A stretch of DNA of 48,851 bases from Sporolactobacillus sp. THM19-2. Its GTDB lineage: Bacteria; Bacillota; Bacilli; Bacillales; Sporolactobacillaceae. Shown one piece after another: positions 31,745-40,107 of the stretch (the first letter of the stretch is position 1; every line of letters starts with the position of its first letter). The DNA is taken from contig NZ_SEMC01000018.1 of the NCBI RefSeq assembly GCF_004153195.1, positions 1 to 48,851 of the forward strand, in the 5' to 3' direction. The position numbers and the translations under genes were made by a program. Below the pieces are notes generated by a model that was given only the letters and a program-made list of their open reading frames with translations, made no database searches and was not told the origin of the DNA.

Positions 31745-33367
31745 ATGATGAAAGTCTCCGATTTATTTCACTATCCGGCGTTCAGTGATTTCCGACTTCT
31801 GGCCGGAAAGGACGGAACAGGCCGGGAAATACGGAATGTCAACATGATGGATGCCCCGGATATCATCGACTATCTGAAGCCGGATGACTGGCTGATTACG
31901 ACCGGCTATCATTTGCAGGATAATCCGGAGTTCTTCTGCCGTCTGGTGGCCCGGATGGCGGAGAAGAGCTGTGCAGCACTCGGGATTAAGACCCGCCGCT
32001 TCATCCACGGCGTACCGGCTGAAGTGATTCGGCTCGCCGATCGGTTGTCTTTTCCGCTGATTGACCTGCCCAACAGCCTTGCGCTTGTGGATATTGCCAA
32101 TCAGACCCTGTCCACGATTCTTGATGCCCGGACGAAGGAACTGCAGTTCGCGATTGACACCCATCAGCAGTTTACCAAACATATTATGCGCGGAGAGGGT
32201 ATCGACCGCCTGCTCAAAAGGCTGGCCGAACTGATCGGTGCCCCGGTGATTCTTCTGGATTCCTGGTCCAAAGTGATTACTTCCTCAGGCGCGGCGTCTG
32301 AGCCTGATTTTCTTTCCCGGCTCGGAAAAATGGGTCAGGTATTTTTTCAGATGAAGTCGCGTGTCACGTCGTTTTCCTTTATTGCGACACGGGAAACCTG
32401 TTCTCTATTTACACTCTATACATATAAGCGGAAAAGGTTTTTTCTTTTGATCCGCAGATGGGTACCCTCCACTGAACGGCTGATTACGCTGACGATCGAA
32501 CAGGCGTCGAATGTGATTGCCTTCGAGCTGATGAAAGACGAGGCTCTGAAACAGACCGACCGAAAAGTTCGTGACGCCTTTTTTGCCAATCTGGTCAGCC
32601 GGTCATTTGCGACGGCTGAAGAAGCAGAGGGTCGGGCGAAGGAATTCGGGCTGCACCAGGGGCGGCCCTGCGTCTGTGCCGCGGCAGAACTGGATATGGA
32701 TCAGACGCCGATCAGTTTCACACATTTTCAGATGGAGACAGGTGAAGAGTTTGAATACCTTGAAGGGGAAGTCGGCCATCTGCCGTTTCCGGGCCATTTA
32801 TTCGTCAGGGATCATACCTGCATCCTGATTATTGAACTCATGATGAACGGGGAGCATGCCATGCGTTTTCTGAAACCGGCCCTCGCCCATATGCAGGAGC
32901 AGGTGGCGCGCTTCTTCCCGCATACGCTCTCTTTTGGCCTGAGTAATATTTTTGATGAAGTGGCCGGTATCCCGGAAGCCTTTCAGGAAGCCGTCGATGC
33001 CCTTCATGCCGGTATGCAGATGGGGCGAAGCGCGTTTATCCAGAACTATCAGTCCCGGGGCATCGCCGACCTGTTGCGGAGGCTTCCTGAAGAAGATCTC
33101 GCCAAACTCTATGAGGAGACGCTTCAGAGTCTCGCTTTTCCGAAGCGGGAGGAGGATCGGGATCTGCTCCATACGCTGTATGTCTATCTGGAGTCAAACT
33201 GTCAGATTTCGGAAACAGCGAAGAAGCTCTTTGTTCACCGTAATACGGTCATATACCGAATGGACAAATGTGAACATCTGCTTGGAAAAGATTTGAAGGA
33301 TCCGGATACCGTCTTTCAGCTGCGTTTTGCGCTGAGGCTGAAGCCGCTTCTTGGATCAAGACGGTGA
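31745..33367 (+). CDS. pucR: PucR-family transcriptional regulator
   Basis: This 540-residue regulator has an N-terminal PucR sensory domain (about residues 5-125, VSDLFHYPAFSDFRLLAG...), a middle GGDEF-like region and a C-terminal PucR helix-turn-helix near residues 480-535 (CQISETAKKLFVHRNTVIYRMDKCEHLLG). In Bacillus, PucR activates purine-degradation genes in response to allantoin-type intermediates and binds sites with the core TTGGTTAA. One such core occurs in the allC/Rieske divergent region. I chose ATG 31745, seven bases after GGGAG; the frame is open further upstream into the amidase gene. It is co-transcribed with the amidase, uraD and uraH. Confidence 0.88.
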   Translation: MMKVSDLFHYPAFSDFRLLAGKDGTGREIRNVNMMDAPDIIDYLKPDDWLITTGYHLQDNPEFFCRLVARMAEKSCAALGIKTRRFIHGVPAEVIRLADRLSFPLIDLPNSLALVDIANQTLSTILDARTKELQFAIDTHQQFTKHIMRGEGIDRLLKRLAELIGAPVILLDSWSKVITSSGAASEPDFLSRLGKMGQVFFQMKSRVTSFSFIATRETCSLFTLYTYKRKRFFLLIRRWVPSTERLITLTIEQASNVIAFELMKDEALKQTDRKVRDAFFANLVSRSFATAEEAEGRAKEFGLHQGRPCVCAAAELDMDQTPISFTHFQMETGEEFEYLEGEVGHLPFPGHLFVRDHTCILIIELMMNGEHAMRFLKPALAHMQEQVARFFPHTLSFGLSNIFDEVAGIPEAFQEAVDALHAGMQMGRSAFIQNYQSRGIADLLRRLPEEDLAKLYEETLQSLAFPKREEDRDLLHTLYVYLESNCQISETAKKLFVHRNTVIYRMDKCEHLLGKDLKDPDTVFQLRFALRLKPLLGSRR

Positions 33368-33391
33368 AAAATACATGACGGAGGCAGCACG

Positions 33392-33919
33392 ATGGATATT
33401 ACGGCATGCAATCAGATGGATGAAGAGGCGTTTGTCCGGATGCTGGGCGGCGTCTTTGAAAAATCGCCATGGGTGGCGCGGGCGGTTTCAGGGAAAAGGC
33501 CTTTTCGCTCAGCAGATGACCTGTTCTCGGCCCTGGCGGCGGCCGTCCGCGGGGCTTCACCGGCCGGGCGCCGGGCACTGATCAACCATCATCCGCGGCT
33601 CGGCGGATCCGGCAAGATGACAGCGCAGTCCGTGAATGAGCAGAAAAGGGCCGGCCTCAGTCAGCTGGAGAAAAAAGAAGCGGCGGATATGGCGGCATTA
33701 AACGCGGCTTATGAACAGCGTTTCGGTTTTCCATTTATTCTGGCTGTGCGCGGAAAAAAGAAGCAGGAGATTCTGACCGACATGCGACAGCGTCTGACGC
33801 ACACTCAGGCCGTCGAGTTCACGACTGCTGTTGAAGAAATCATCAAAATCGCCCGTTTCCGTTTTGATGACCTGTTCGATCCGGAGCGGGGTCATACCAG
33901 AAACAGGAATGGAGCGTGA
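33392..33919 (+). CDS. uraD: 2-oxo-4-hydroxy-4-carboxy-5-ureidoimidazoline decarboxylase
   Basis: The enzyme decarboxylates OHCU to (S)-allantoin, the third step from urate. The 175-residue protein has the catalytic His67 in INHHPRLGG and the SVNEQKRAGL segment (Ser80, Glu83, Gln84), then RFGFPFILAVRG and the C-terminal RFRFDDLF. In Bacillus subtilis PucL this domain is fused to uricase. Here it stands alone with no uricase domain before or after it. ATG follows ACGGAGGC. It is 24 bases from pucR and 6 bases from uraH. Confidence 0.92.
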   Translation: MDITACNQMDEEAFVRMLGGVFEKSPWVARAVSGKRPFRSADDLFSALAAAVRGASPAGRRALINHHPRLGGSGKMTAQSVNEQKRAGLSQLEKKEAADMAALNAAYEQRFGFPFILAVRGKKKQEILTDMRQRLTHTQAVEFTTAVEEIIKIARFRFDDLFDPERGHTRNRNGA

Positions 33920-33925
33920 CAGGCA

Positions 33926-34261
33926 ATGGGAGCATTAACGACACATATTCTCGACCTGACCCGGGGAAAACCGGCAGCGCATGTCCGGATTGACTGTTAT
34001 GCCTGTGACGGGGCGTCTCTTCGCTTCCTTGGCAGCAGCATGACAAACAGGGACGGACGGCCGGACGTGCCGCTGATCCGATCATTGAAAAAGGGGCGGT
34101 ATGAGCTGCATGTGCATATTGGCTCATATTTTGGCATCGAGCCGGATCAGACGTTTCTCGATGTACTGACCATCCGATTCACCGTCTCCGATCCGGACCA
34201 GAATTTTCATGTCCCGCTGCTTGTTTCCCCATACGGGTACCAGGTGTATCGCGGCAGCTGA
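33926..34261 (+). CDS. uraH: 5-hydroxyisourate hydrolase (transthyretin-related)
   Basis: The enzyme hydrolyses 5-hydroxyisourate, the first product of urate oxidation, to OHCU. The 111-residue chain begins [19 protein letters not shown] (with His7 of the active site) and ends in the signature [18 protein letters not shown]. Both are diagnostic. The cytoplasmic tetramer is formed without signal peptide. It is the last gene of the amidase-pucR-uraD-uraH operon and is followed by an intrinsic terminator. Its presence means that urate is indeed oxidised to 5-hydroxyisourate by some enzyme in this organism. Confidence 0.93.
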   Translation: MGALTTHILDLTRGKPAAHVRIDCYACDGASLRFLGSSMTNRDGRPDVPLIRSLKKGRYELHVHIGSYFGIEPDQTFLDVLTIRFTVSDPDQNFHVPLLVSPYGYQVYRGS

Positions 34262-34271
34262 GTACAGAAAA

Positions 34272-34302
34272 AGAGTACGACAGGGATTGCCGTGCTCTTT
34301 TT
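34272..34302 (+). terminator. terminator after uraH
   Basis: AGAGTACG pairs with CGTGCTCT (one T-G pair) across an 11-base loop, followed by six T. It is shared with the start of a 23-bp duplicated segment. Confidence 0.75.
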
Positions 34303-34377
34303 TCATGAAAGATGGCTGAAGCCCATCAGGCGGGCTGCTCATCGTCAATATGCGCCGTGCTCTTTTTTCATGAAAGA
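34290..34377. repeat. 23-bp direct duplication (terminator 3' arm)
   Basis: The segment from CCGTGCTCTTTTTT to CATGAAAGA at 34290-34312 recurs exactly at 34355-34377. The second copy abuts the 3' end of the convergent permease gene. The duplication copied the T-run arm of the terminator, not the whole hairpin. Confidence 0.8.
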
Positions 34378-34380
34378 CGG

Positions 34381-35718
34381 TCAGGATTTTGCCGCACTGG
34401 TTTCCGCGATCACCTGGCCGGAGAGGTCGGTGGATGTCTTCTGTTCAGTGTGGCGGCCGGCATTGAAAATGATATTTAAGATCAGTGCAGTGAGACTGCC
34501 GGAGACAATGCCGTTGTTGGTCAGGATCTGAATCAGGCCGGGGAATTTGGCAAACAGATCCGGCTGAACGGTGACGCCGAGTCCGACACCAACGGAACAG
34601 GCGACAATCATCAGATTTTCCTGACGTGAAAAATCAACCTTGCCAAGCATCCGCACACCGGAAGCAACCACCATGCCGAACATGGCAAGGGTTGCGCCGC
34701 CAATCACTGCATTGGGAATCAGCACGGTCAGCGCACCGATTTTCGGAATCAGCCCGAGCGCAATCAGGGAAATCCCACAGACGATGGCCACGCTCCGGGT
34801 CTTTACACGTGTCATCTGAACGAGACCGACATTCTGGGAAAAAGTGGTGTAAGGGAAGGCGTTAAAAAATCCACCAAGGAGAATGGCCAGTCCCTCCGCA
34901 CGATAGCCCTTCTGCATATCCTTTTCATTGATCGGCTGATCGCAGATCTCACTGAGTGCCAGATAGACGCCTGTGGTTTCAATCATACTGACGATACCGA
35001 CGATGGACATGGCAAGAATCGCATCAATGTGAAACGTCGGCAGGCCGAAGCTGAACGGTGAGATCAGGCTGAACCAGCCGGCCCCGGAAACGGTAGAAAA
35101 ATCAACCATGCCCATGAAGGCGGCGACGATGGTTCCGGCAATAATACTGATCAGGATCGACAGGGTCCGCAGAAAGCCTTTGAAAAAGCGGTTCATGAAA
35201 ATGATCAGGGCAAGTACGCCGAATCCCAGTGTAAGATTCTGAGCACTGCCGAATCCTTCAGCGCCGACTCCGCCGCCAAGGTTGTTGATGGCAACCGGAA
35301 TCAGTGTAATGCCGATAATCATCACAACCGTACCGACGACAACAGGTGGAAAGAGGTGGACGATTTTTCCGAAAAAGGTGGACATCAGAAGGACAACCAG
35401 TCCGGCAACGAGGATCGCTCCGCAGATGCCGGCTATCCCATACGATTTTCCGATGATAATCATCGGGGAAACGGCGGTGAAGGTACACCCCATCACAATC
35501 GGCAGTCCGATACCGAAATAACGGTTTTTCCATGCCTGAAGCAAAGTGGCGATACCACAGGCCGCCAGGTCAATCGAGACGAGCAGAGCAAGTTCCGCTC
35601 CTTCCAGGCCCACTGAAGCCCCGACAATCAGCGGAACAATGACGGCACCCCCGTACATGGCCAGCATATGCTGGATACCCAGTGAAATAATTCTTCCCGG
35701 TTTATCTGTTGTTCCCAT
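34381..35718 (-). CDS. NCS2 xanthine/uracil/urate permease (PucJ/PucK/UacT type)
   Basis: This 445-residue nucleobase:cation symporter-2 has about fourteen hydrophobic spans. The N terminus SLGIQHMLAMYGGAVIVPLIVG, the FNAFPYTTFSQNVGLVQMTRVKTR stretch and FGMVVASGVRML are signatures of the purine/urate branch. The ATG at 35718 follows GGGAGTG; an ATG five codons upstream and another sixteen codons upstream are in frame. It lies downstream of the Rieske and ferredoxin genes on the same strand (gap of 56 bases to the ferredoxin stop) and is probably in their operon. It likely imports urate or xanthine; the choice cannot be made from sequence. Confidence 0.88.
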   Translation of the reverse strand: MGTTDKPGRIISLGIQHMLAMYGGAVIVPLIVGASVGLEGAELALLVSIDLAACGIATLLQAWKNRYFGIGLPIVMGCTFTAVSPMIIIGKSYGIAGICGAILVAGLVVLLMSTFFGKIVHLFPPVVVGTVVMIIGITLIPVAINNLGGGVGAEGFGSAQNLTLGFGVLALIIFMNRFFKGFLRTLSILISIIAGTIVAAFMGMVDFSTVSGAGWFSLISPFSFGLPTFHIDAILAMSIVGIVSMIETTGVYLALSEICDQPINEKDMQKGYRAEGLAILLGGFFNAFPYTTFSQNVGLVQMTRVKTRSVAIVCGISLIALGLIPKIGALTVLIPNAVIGGATLAMFGMVVASGVRMLGKVDFSRQENLMIVACSVGVGLGVTVQPDLFAKFPGLIQILTNNGIVSGSLTALILNIIFNAGRHTEQKTSTDLSGQVIAETSAAKS

Positions 35719-35774
35719 ATTTTTCACTCCCATTCTTAAACTCTCTTTAAAATCGCAGGATGTCATTTAAAAAA

Positions 35775-36053
<279 letters not shown>

Positions 36054-36067
36054 TCAGATGATCACGG

Positions 36068-36157
36068 GATCAGCTTGTATACTGTTTGCCGAGTCTTCTA
36101 ATCTCTGCCATGAAGGGCCTGTTCATCATGATCAGCTTGTATACTGTTTGCCGAGTC
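36068..36157 (-). repeat. 28-bp duplication of the Rieske gene 3' end
   Basis: The 28 bases encoding the last residues (LGKQYTS, stop) of the Rieske protein at 36130-36157 recur exactly at 36068-36095. The stretch before the second copy reads in frame as MMNRPFMAEIRRLGKQYTS with stop. This may be the remnant of a duplicated C-terminal segment. It lies between the Rieske and ferredoxin genes. Confidence 0.8.
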
Positions 36158-37172
36158 CCATCTCTTTCAGCAGTTTACGGTAGGCGATAGACGTTTTGTC
36201 GGCCATAATGTGCGCCTCCGCCTGCAGGTCAAGCGGCAGCTCCTCCGGTTTCTGATTTTCTACCATTTCCCGGTCTTCATTGAAGATCCGCAGGTTAAAG
36301 GCACAGGCCTCTTCGACCGAAAGATTTTTATCGAAATTCTGGGCGATCGGACAGAAGAGCCGGGTCTTTCTGGCGGAAACCGGACAGACGGCATTCAGAA
36401 TCCAGAGCCGTTTTCCCCCGGGAAAATGAACAACCAGCCGGGCCGCGAGCGGCGGATAGACGTCATATTCACGCAGCCACTTGAAATCAGCCGGTGACGG
36501 ATCTTCCATTCCCTTCGGATAATTGCTGACCGTACTCAGATAATCGGTATGAATCCCGTAATCCGTGCGCGTGACCTTGTAACTGGGAACAAAGGCATTA
36601 TCCCGGTCGGCAAACGTGTCGGTGTGGACCCAGGCAAAGTGTGCGACGTCCAGGAAACCTTCCACCTGACGCCCGGCCGATCCGTTGATATCAATCACCG
36701 GTGCGAGGAAGGACAGGTAATCCGGATCCTGCCATACAGGAAGCGGCGGAATCTGTTCATCGGTTCCATTAAGTGTTGTCCAGACCAGTCCGTAGCGTTC
36801 GACGACCGGATAGATGGTCAGACAGAGGCGTGGAGAAATTTTCGCACCGGGGTGGGCCGGGATCGAGACGCACCTGCCATCTGCCGCATAGCTGAAGCCG
36901 TGATAGGGACAGACGATGTTTTGATTTTCCACCCAGCCCATACTGAGCGGTGTCCCCCGATGGATGCAGAGGTCCCTTGCCACTACGGCTTTCGCACCCG
37001 CCCGGTAAACGACGAGCGCCACATCCAGCAGTTTAACCGCGAGCGGCTGATCTGTCACCTCTTCACTTTTTGCTACGGGATACCAGTACTGGGCCAGCAC
37101 CTTCCAGTCTTCTGGTGTAAATGTGCAATCCGCCGGCAGTGGCGTGCTTCTTTTTACAGACATCATCGCCAT
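36132..37172 (-). CDS. Rieske non-heme iron oxygenase, alpha subunit (VanA/HpxD-like)
   Basis: This 346-residue oxygenase has a Rieske [2Fe-2S] site with Cys69-X-His71 and Cys88-X2-His91 (DLCIHRGTPLSMG, IVCPYHGFSY). The mononuclear iron site is Asp175-X2-His178-X4-His183 (GFLDVAHFAWVHTDTF), with a likely carboxylate in FNEDREMVENQ. It is the size of VanA-type single-subunit oxygenases. The start at 37172 follows AAGGAGG by seven bases. It heads an operon with ferredoxin and an NCS2 permease and is divergent from allC-pucG-allB. In Klebsiella the HpxDE Rieske pair is linked to hypoxanthine oxidation. Here it could do that or oxidise urate, since no uricase is present. Substrate assignment is inference. 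Confidence 0.87.
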   Translation of the reverse strand: MAMMSVKRSTPLPADCTFTPEDWKVLAQYWYPVAKSEEVTDQPLAVKLLDVALVVYRAGAKAVVARDLCIHRGTPLSMGWVENQNIVCPYHGFSYAADGRCVSIPAHPGAKISPRLCLTIYPVVERYGLVWTTLNGTDEQIPPLPVWQDPDYLSFLAPVIDINGSAGRQVEGFLDVAHFAWVHTDTFADRDNAFVPSYKVTRTDYGIHTDYLSTVSNYPKGMEDPSPADFKWLREYDVYPPLAARLVVHFPGGKRLWILNAVCPVSARKTRLFCPIAQNFDKNLSVEEACAFNLRIFNEDREMVENQKPEELPLDLQAEAHIMADKTSIAYRKLLKEMGLGKQYTS

Positions 37173-37244
37173 ATTGGTTCCTCCTTTGCTTCTTGCTTGA
37201 TTCTTTAAAAGCTTATAACAAATCTGAAAAGAACGAAAATAAAA

Positions 37245-37261
37245 TGTCAGTATATCTGACA
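37245..37261. promoter_or_regulatory. inverted repeat TGTCAG-N5-CTGACA, operator candidate
   Basis: A perfect 6-bp inverted repeat around TATAT lies 73 bp before the Rieske start. A related stretch, TCAGTATATGTCAGG, lies at 37466-37480 just before allC. Both flank the divergent promoter region and may bind the same regulator. Confidence 0.4.
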
Positions 37262-37385
37262 AAAACAGGCGATTTTTGTATAGATAGTCTAAAGTTCGAA
37301 GTGTTTTTGTATTATTTATCTTAAAAAGTGTAAGTTGGGATAACCGATGCTCAGATGCCCTGTGGATGCCCGGATTTTAGCCATA

Positions 37386-37393
37386 TTAACCAA
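37386..37393 (-). promoter_or_regulatory. PucR-box-like core (TTGGTTAA)
   Basis: TTAACCAA on the plus strand gives TTGGTTAA on the minus strand, the invariant core of the Bacillus PucR box as I remember it. The upstream flank (ACGGA) deviates from the AT-rich consensus. It lies in the middle of the 331-bp divergent region between the Rieske operon and allC. Confidence 0.45.
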
Positions 37394-37504
37394 TCCGTCA
37401 GCTGAAAATTAGATGAATTGATAATGGTCGGGAAATCATCATTTGCTACAATAAACATGTTTCAATCAGTATATGTCAGGTCATACAACATGAGAAGGTG
37501 AGGA

Positions 37505-38782
37505 ATGATGATTGATCAGACCTCAGTGTTAATCAGGGATGAACTCCGTGATTCTATCGAATGGCTGTCCCATTACGGGAAAACGCCGTCCGGCGGCGTC
37601 CGGCGTCTGCTTTATGATTCAGCATGGCGCAGGGCCCAGCATGCATTAGCGGAAAAATGGAAGCACATGGGGTTTTCGGTCCGTTTCGATGATGTCGGAA
37701 ATCTGTTCGGACGTGTCCAGGGAAGAGGGACGGATAAACAGGTGATTTTAACCGGCTCCCATATCGATACCGTGATTGATGGCGGTAAATACGATGGAGC
37801 ATATGGTATCCTTGCCTCGATGGTTGCTGTCAGCCGTCTTTTAAGGAAATACGGGAATCCGGAAAGATCGATCGAAGTTGTTTCGCTCTGTGAAGAAGAG
37901 GGCAGCCGCTTCCCATTGTCTTTCTGGGGATCAGGTAATCTGACAGGAAAGTATCAGCCGGATCTGGCCGGACATATTGTCGATTCGGAGGGGATCTCAC
38001 TCCTGAAGGCCATGCAGGACGCCGGGTTTGGATCGGGAAAATACAGTCAGCCCGAACGCCGGGATATAGCCTGCTTTCTGGAAACACATATTGAGCAGGG
38101 GATGACGATGGAAATCCGGCACCAGGTGTGGGCTCCGGTCAGCTATATCGTCGGTCAGAGGCGTTTTACGATCACGCTCACCGGCGTAAGTAACCATGCC
38201 GGCACCACGCCGATGGACAGCCGGCGCGATACACTGGCTGCAGCGGCCCGGATGATTGCCGGAGTCAGCCGGGATGCAGCGGAAATGACGAATGGTCTTG
38301 TTGCCACCGTCGGCCGGATTGAGGCGGAACCCAATACGGTCAATGTGATTCCCGGCAGATGCCGCTTTTCACTCGATATCCGTCATCATCAGCAGTCGGT
38401 TATTGATCAATTCAGTCGTAAACTGACTCGCTTTTTTAAAAAAACAGCGGAGCAGTGTCATGTGAACATTCAGATGGATCAATGGATGGATGTGTCTCCG
38501 GTCAGGCTGGATCCACATCTCCTGGCCTTAAATATGAAGCTGGCGGAAGAAGCCGGCCTCCCCTGTAAGCAGATGGTCAGCGGAGCCGGCCATGATGCGC
38601 AGATATTCGGAACGTACTGCCCGACTGCCCTGATGTTCGTTCCGAGCCACAGGGGGATCAGTCACGCTCCGGAAGAATTTACCCGGCCGGAGGATCTGGC
38701 GACAGGTGTCGGGATGCTGATGAAATTGCTTTATCAGCTTGCCTGGACATCTGAAAAAAGGGAAGCGAGTGATTCACAATGA
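37505..38782 (+). CDS. allC: allantoate amidohydrolase (M20/carbamoylase family)
   Basis: The enzyme hydrolyses allantoate to ureidoglycine, CO2 and ammonia with a di-metal centre. The 425-residue protein has GSHIDTVIDGGKYDGAYG, SLCEEEGSRFP, LETHIEQG and SGAGHDAQIFG, the metal-binding and substrate motifs of this group. The dimerisation domain includes GVSNHAGTTPMDSRRDT. The start ATG follows GAAGGTGAGG; a second ATG one codon later has slightly better spacing. pucG overlaps its end by four bases. It is the first gene of allC-pucG-allB, divergent from the Rieske operon. N-carbamoyl-amino-acid hydrolase is the alternative, but the context favours allantoate. Confidence 0.88.
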   Translation: MMIDQTSVLIRDELRDSIEWLSHYGKTPSGGVRRLLYDSAWRRAQHALAEKWKHMGFSVRFDDVGNLFGRVQGRGTDKQVILTGSHIDTVIDGGKYDGAYGILASMVAVSRLLRKYGNPERSIEVVSLCEEEGSRFPLSFWGSGNLTGKYQPDLAGHIVDSEGISLLKAMQDAGFGSGKYSQPERRDIACFLETHIEQGMTMEIRHQVWAPVSYIVGQRRFTITLTGVSNHAGTTPMDSRRDTLAAAARMIAGVSRDAAEMTNGLVATVGRIEAEPNTVNVIPGRCRFSLDIRHHQQSVIDQFSRKLTRFFKKTAEQCHVNIQMDQWMDVSPVRLDPHLLALNMKLAEEAGLPCKQMVSGAGHDAQIFGTYCPTALMFVPSHRGISHAPEEFTRPEDLATGVGMLMKLLYQLAWTSEKREASDSQ

Positions 38783-40053
38783 CGAAAAATCCATCTGAAG
38801 CGAGAAATCTGTCGGTGCCTCCGCGCACGATCATGACGCCGGGACCGGTTGAAGTCGACCCGCGCGTGTTGCGTGCGTTATCGATGCCGATTCTCGGACA
38901 GTTTGATCCGGCGTTTACACAGATCATGAATGAAGTGATGGAGATGCTGCGCGCGGCGTTTCAGACGAAAAATCACTGGGCCTACCCGATTGACGGGACA
39001 TCACGTGCAGGTACGGAAGCACTGATTGCCAGTCTGATCGAGCCGGGAGATAAAATGCTTGTTCCAATTTTCGGACGGTTCGGTGATCTGTTTGTCGAGA
39101 TTGGCGAGCGTTACGGTGCGGAAATTCATACCCTTTCCTGCCCCTGGGGAACCGTCTTTGATCCGGAAAAGGTGATCGCGGAAATAAAAAAGGTGCACCC
39201 AAAAGTCGTCACGCTCGTTCATGGCGAAACATCGACAGGACGGATGCAGCCTCTGGCGGAAATCGGCCGTGCCTGCCGCGAAAACAGCGCTTTGCTCATC
39301 GTTGATGCGGTCGCCACCTTCTGCGGAGTGGATATCAGAACCGATGAATGGTGCCTTGATGCCGTGATCGGCGGTGCACAGAAGTGCCTGTCGATTCCAT
39401 CAGGCATTGTGCCGATAACTTATAACGACCGCGTCCGGCAGGTCATTCAGAAAAGGAAGAAAGTGGAGCGCGGGATCGCAACGGCAGCCGACAGACTGGA
39501 GGCAGAAGGACATGTGCCGGTTCGAAGTAATTATTTCGATCTCGGTCAGTTGCAGGATTACTGGAGCGAGCGCCGCCTGAACCATCATACGGAGGCGACA
39601 TCAATGGAATATGCCCTGCATGAAGGACTGAAGCTGGTTCTTGATGAAGGGCTTCAGAACCGTTTTGCCCGGCACCTGCTGAACCAGAAGGCGCTGATTG
39701 CCGGCATCCGGGCGATGGGTCTTGAATTGTTCGGCGATCCGGACTGTATCATGCCGACCGTAACCTGCGTGAGCGTGCCGGATGGCGTCCGGGCAGATGA
39801 AGTCCGTGAGGTGCTGCTGAACCATTTCGGGATTGAAATTGCTGGATCGTTCGGCGCTCTGCAGGGGAAAATCTGGCGGATCGGCACGATGGGCTACAGC
39901 TGCCGGGAAGACCGGGTTCTTTCCGTTCTTGCCGGACTGGAAGCGGCCCTGATTCGCTGCGGTGCGCAGGTGAACCGCGGGGAAGGCGTTCAGGCTGCGA
40001 TAGACGTTTATACCCGGGAAGCCTCCCTGAAAAAGACTGCCGAATCGCGATGA
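38779..40053 (+). CDS. pucG: (S)-ureidoglycine--glyoxylate aminotransferase
   Basis: This PLP-dependent class V aminotransferase has 424 residues. Lys202 in GGAQKCLSIPSG should hold the cofactor, and VHGETSTGR and VDAVATFCGVDI are the phosphate and Asp regions. Family members of the PucG group transfer the amino group of ureidoglycine to glyoxylate, giving oxalurate and glycine. Simple alanine-glyoxylate transaminase is the alternative, but the position directly after allC strongly supports PucG. It starts within the allC stop (ATGA). The stop is followed by a 54-base gap to allB. PucG activity implies an oxalurate-consuming step, for which the amidase at 30543 is a candidate. Confidence 0.86.
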   Translation: MTKNPSEARNLSVPPRTIMTPGPVEVDPRVLRALSMPILGQFDPAFTQIMNEVMEMLRAAFQTKNHWAYPIDGTSRAGTEALIASLIEPGDKMLVPIFGRFGDLFVEIGERYGAEIHTLSCPWGTVFDPEKVIAEIKKVHPKVVTLVHGETSTGRMQPLAEIGRACRENSALLIVDAVATFCGVDIRTDEWCLDAVIGGAQKCLSIPSGIVPITYNDRVRQVIQKRKKVERGIATAADRLEAEGHVPVRSNYFDLGQLQDYWSERRLNHHTEATSMEYALHEGLKLVLDEGLQNRFARHLLNQKALIAGIRAMGLELFGDPDCIMPTVTCVSVPDGVRADEVREVLLNHFGIEIAGSFGALQGKIWRIGTMGYSCREDRVLSVLAGLEAALIRCGAQVNRGEGVQAAIDVYTREASLKKTAESR

Positions 40054-40107
40054 AGAAGCTGAACTGTCCGGGATATGGAACAGAAAACAGTGAAGGAGGT
40101 AAACGTC

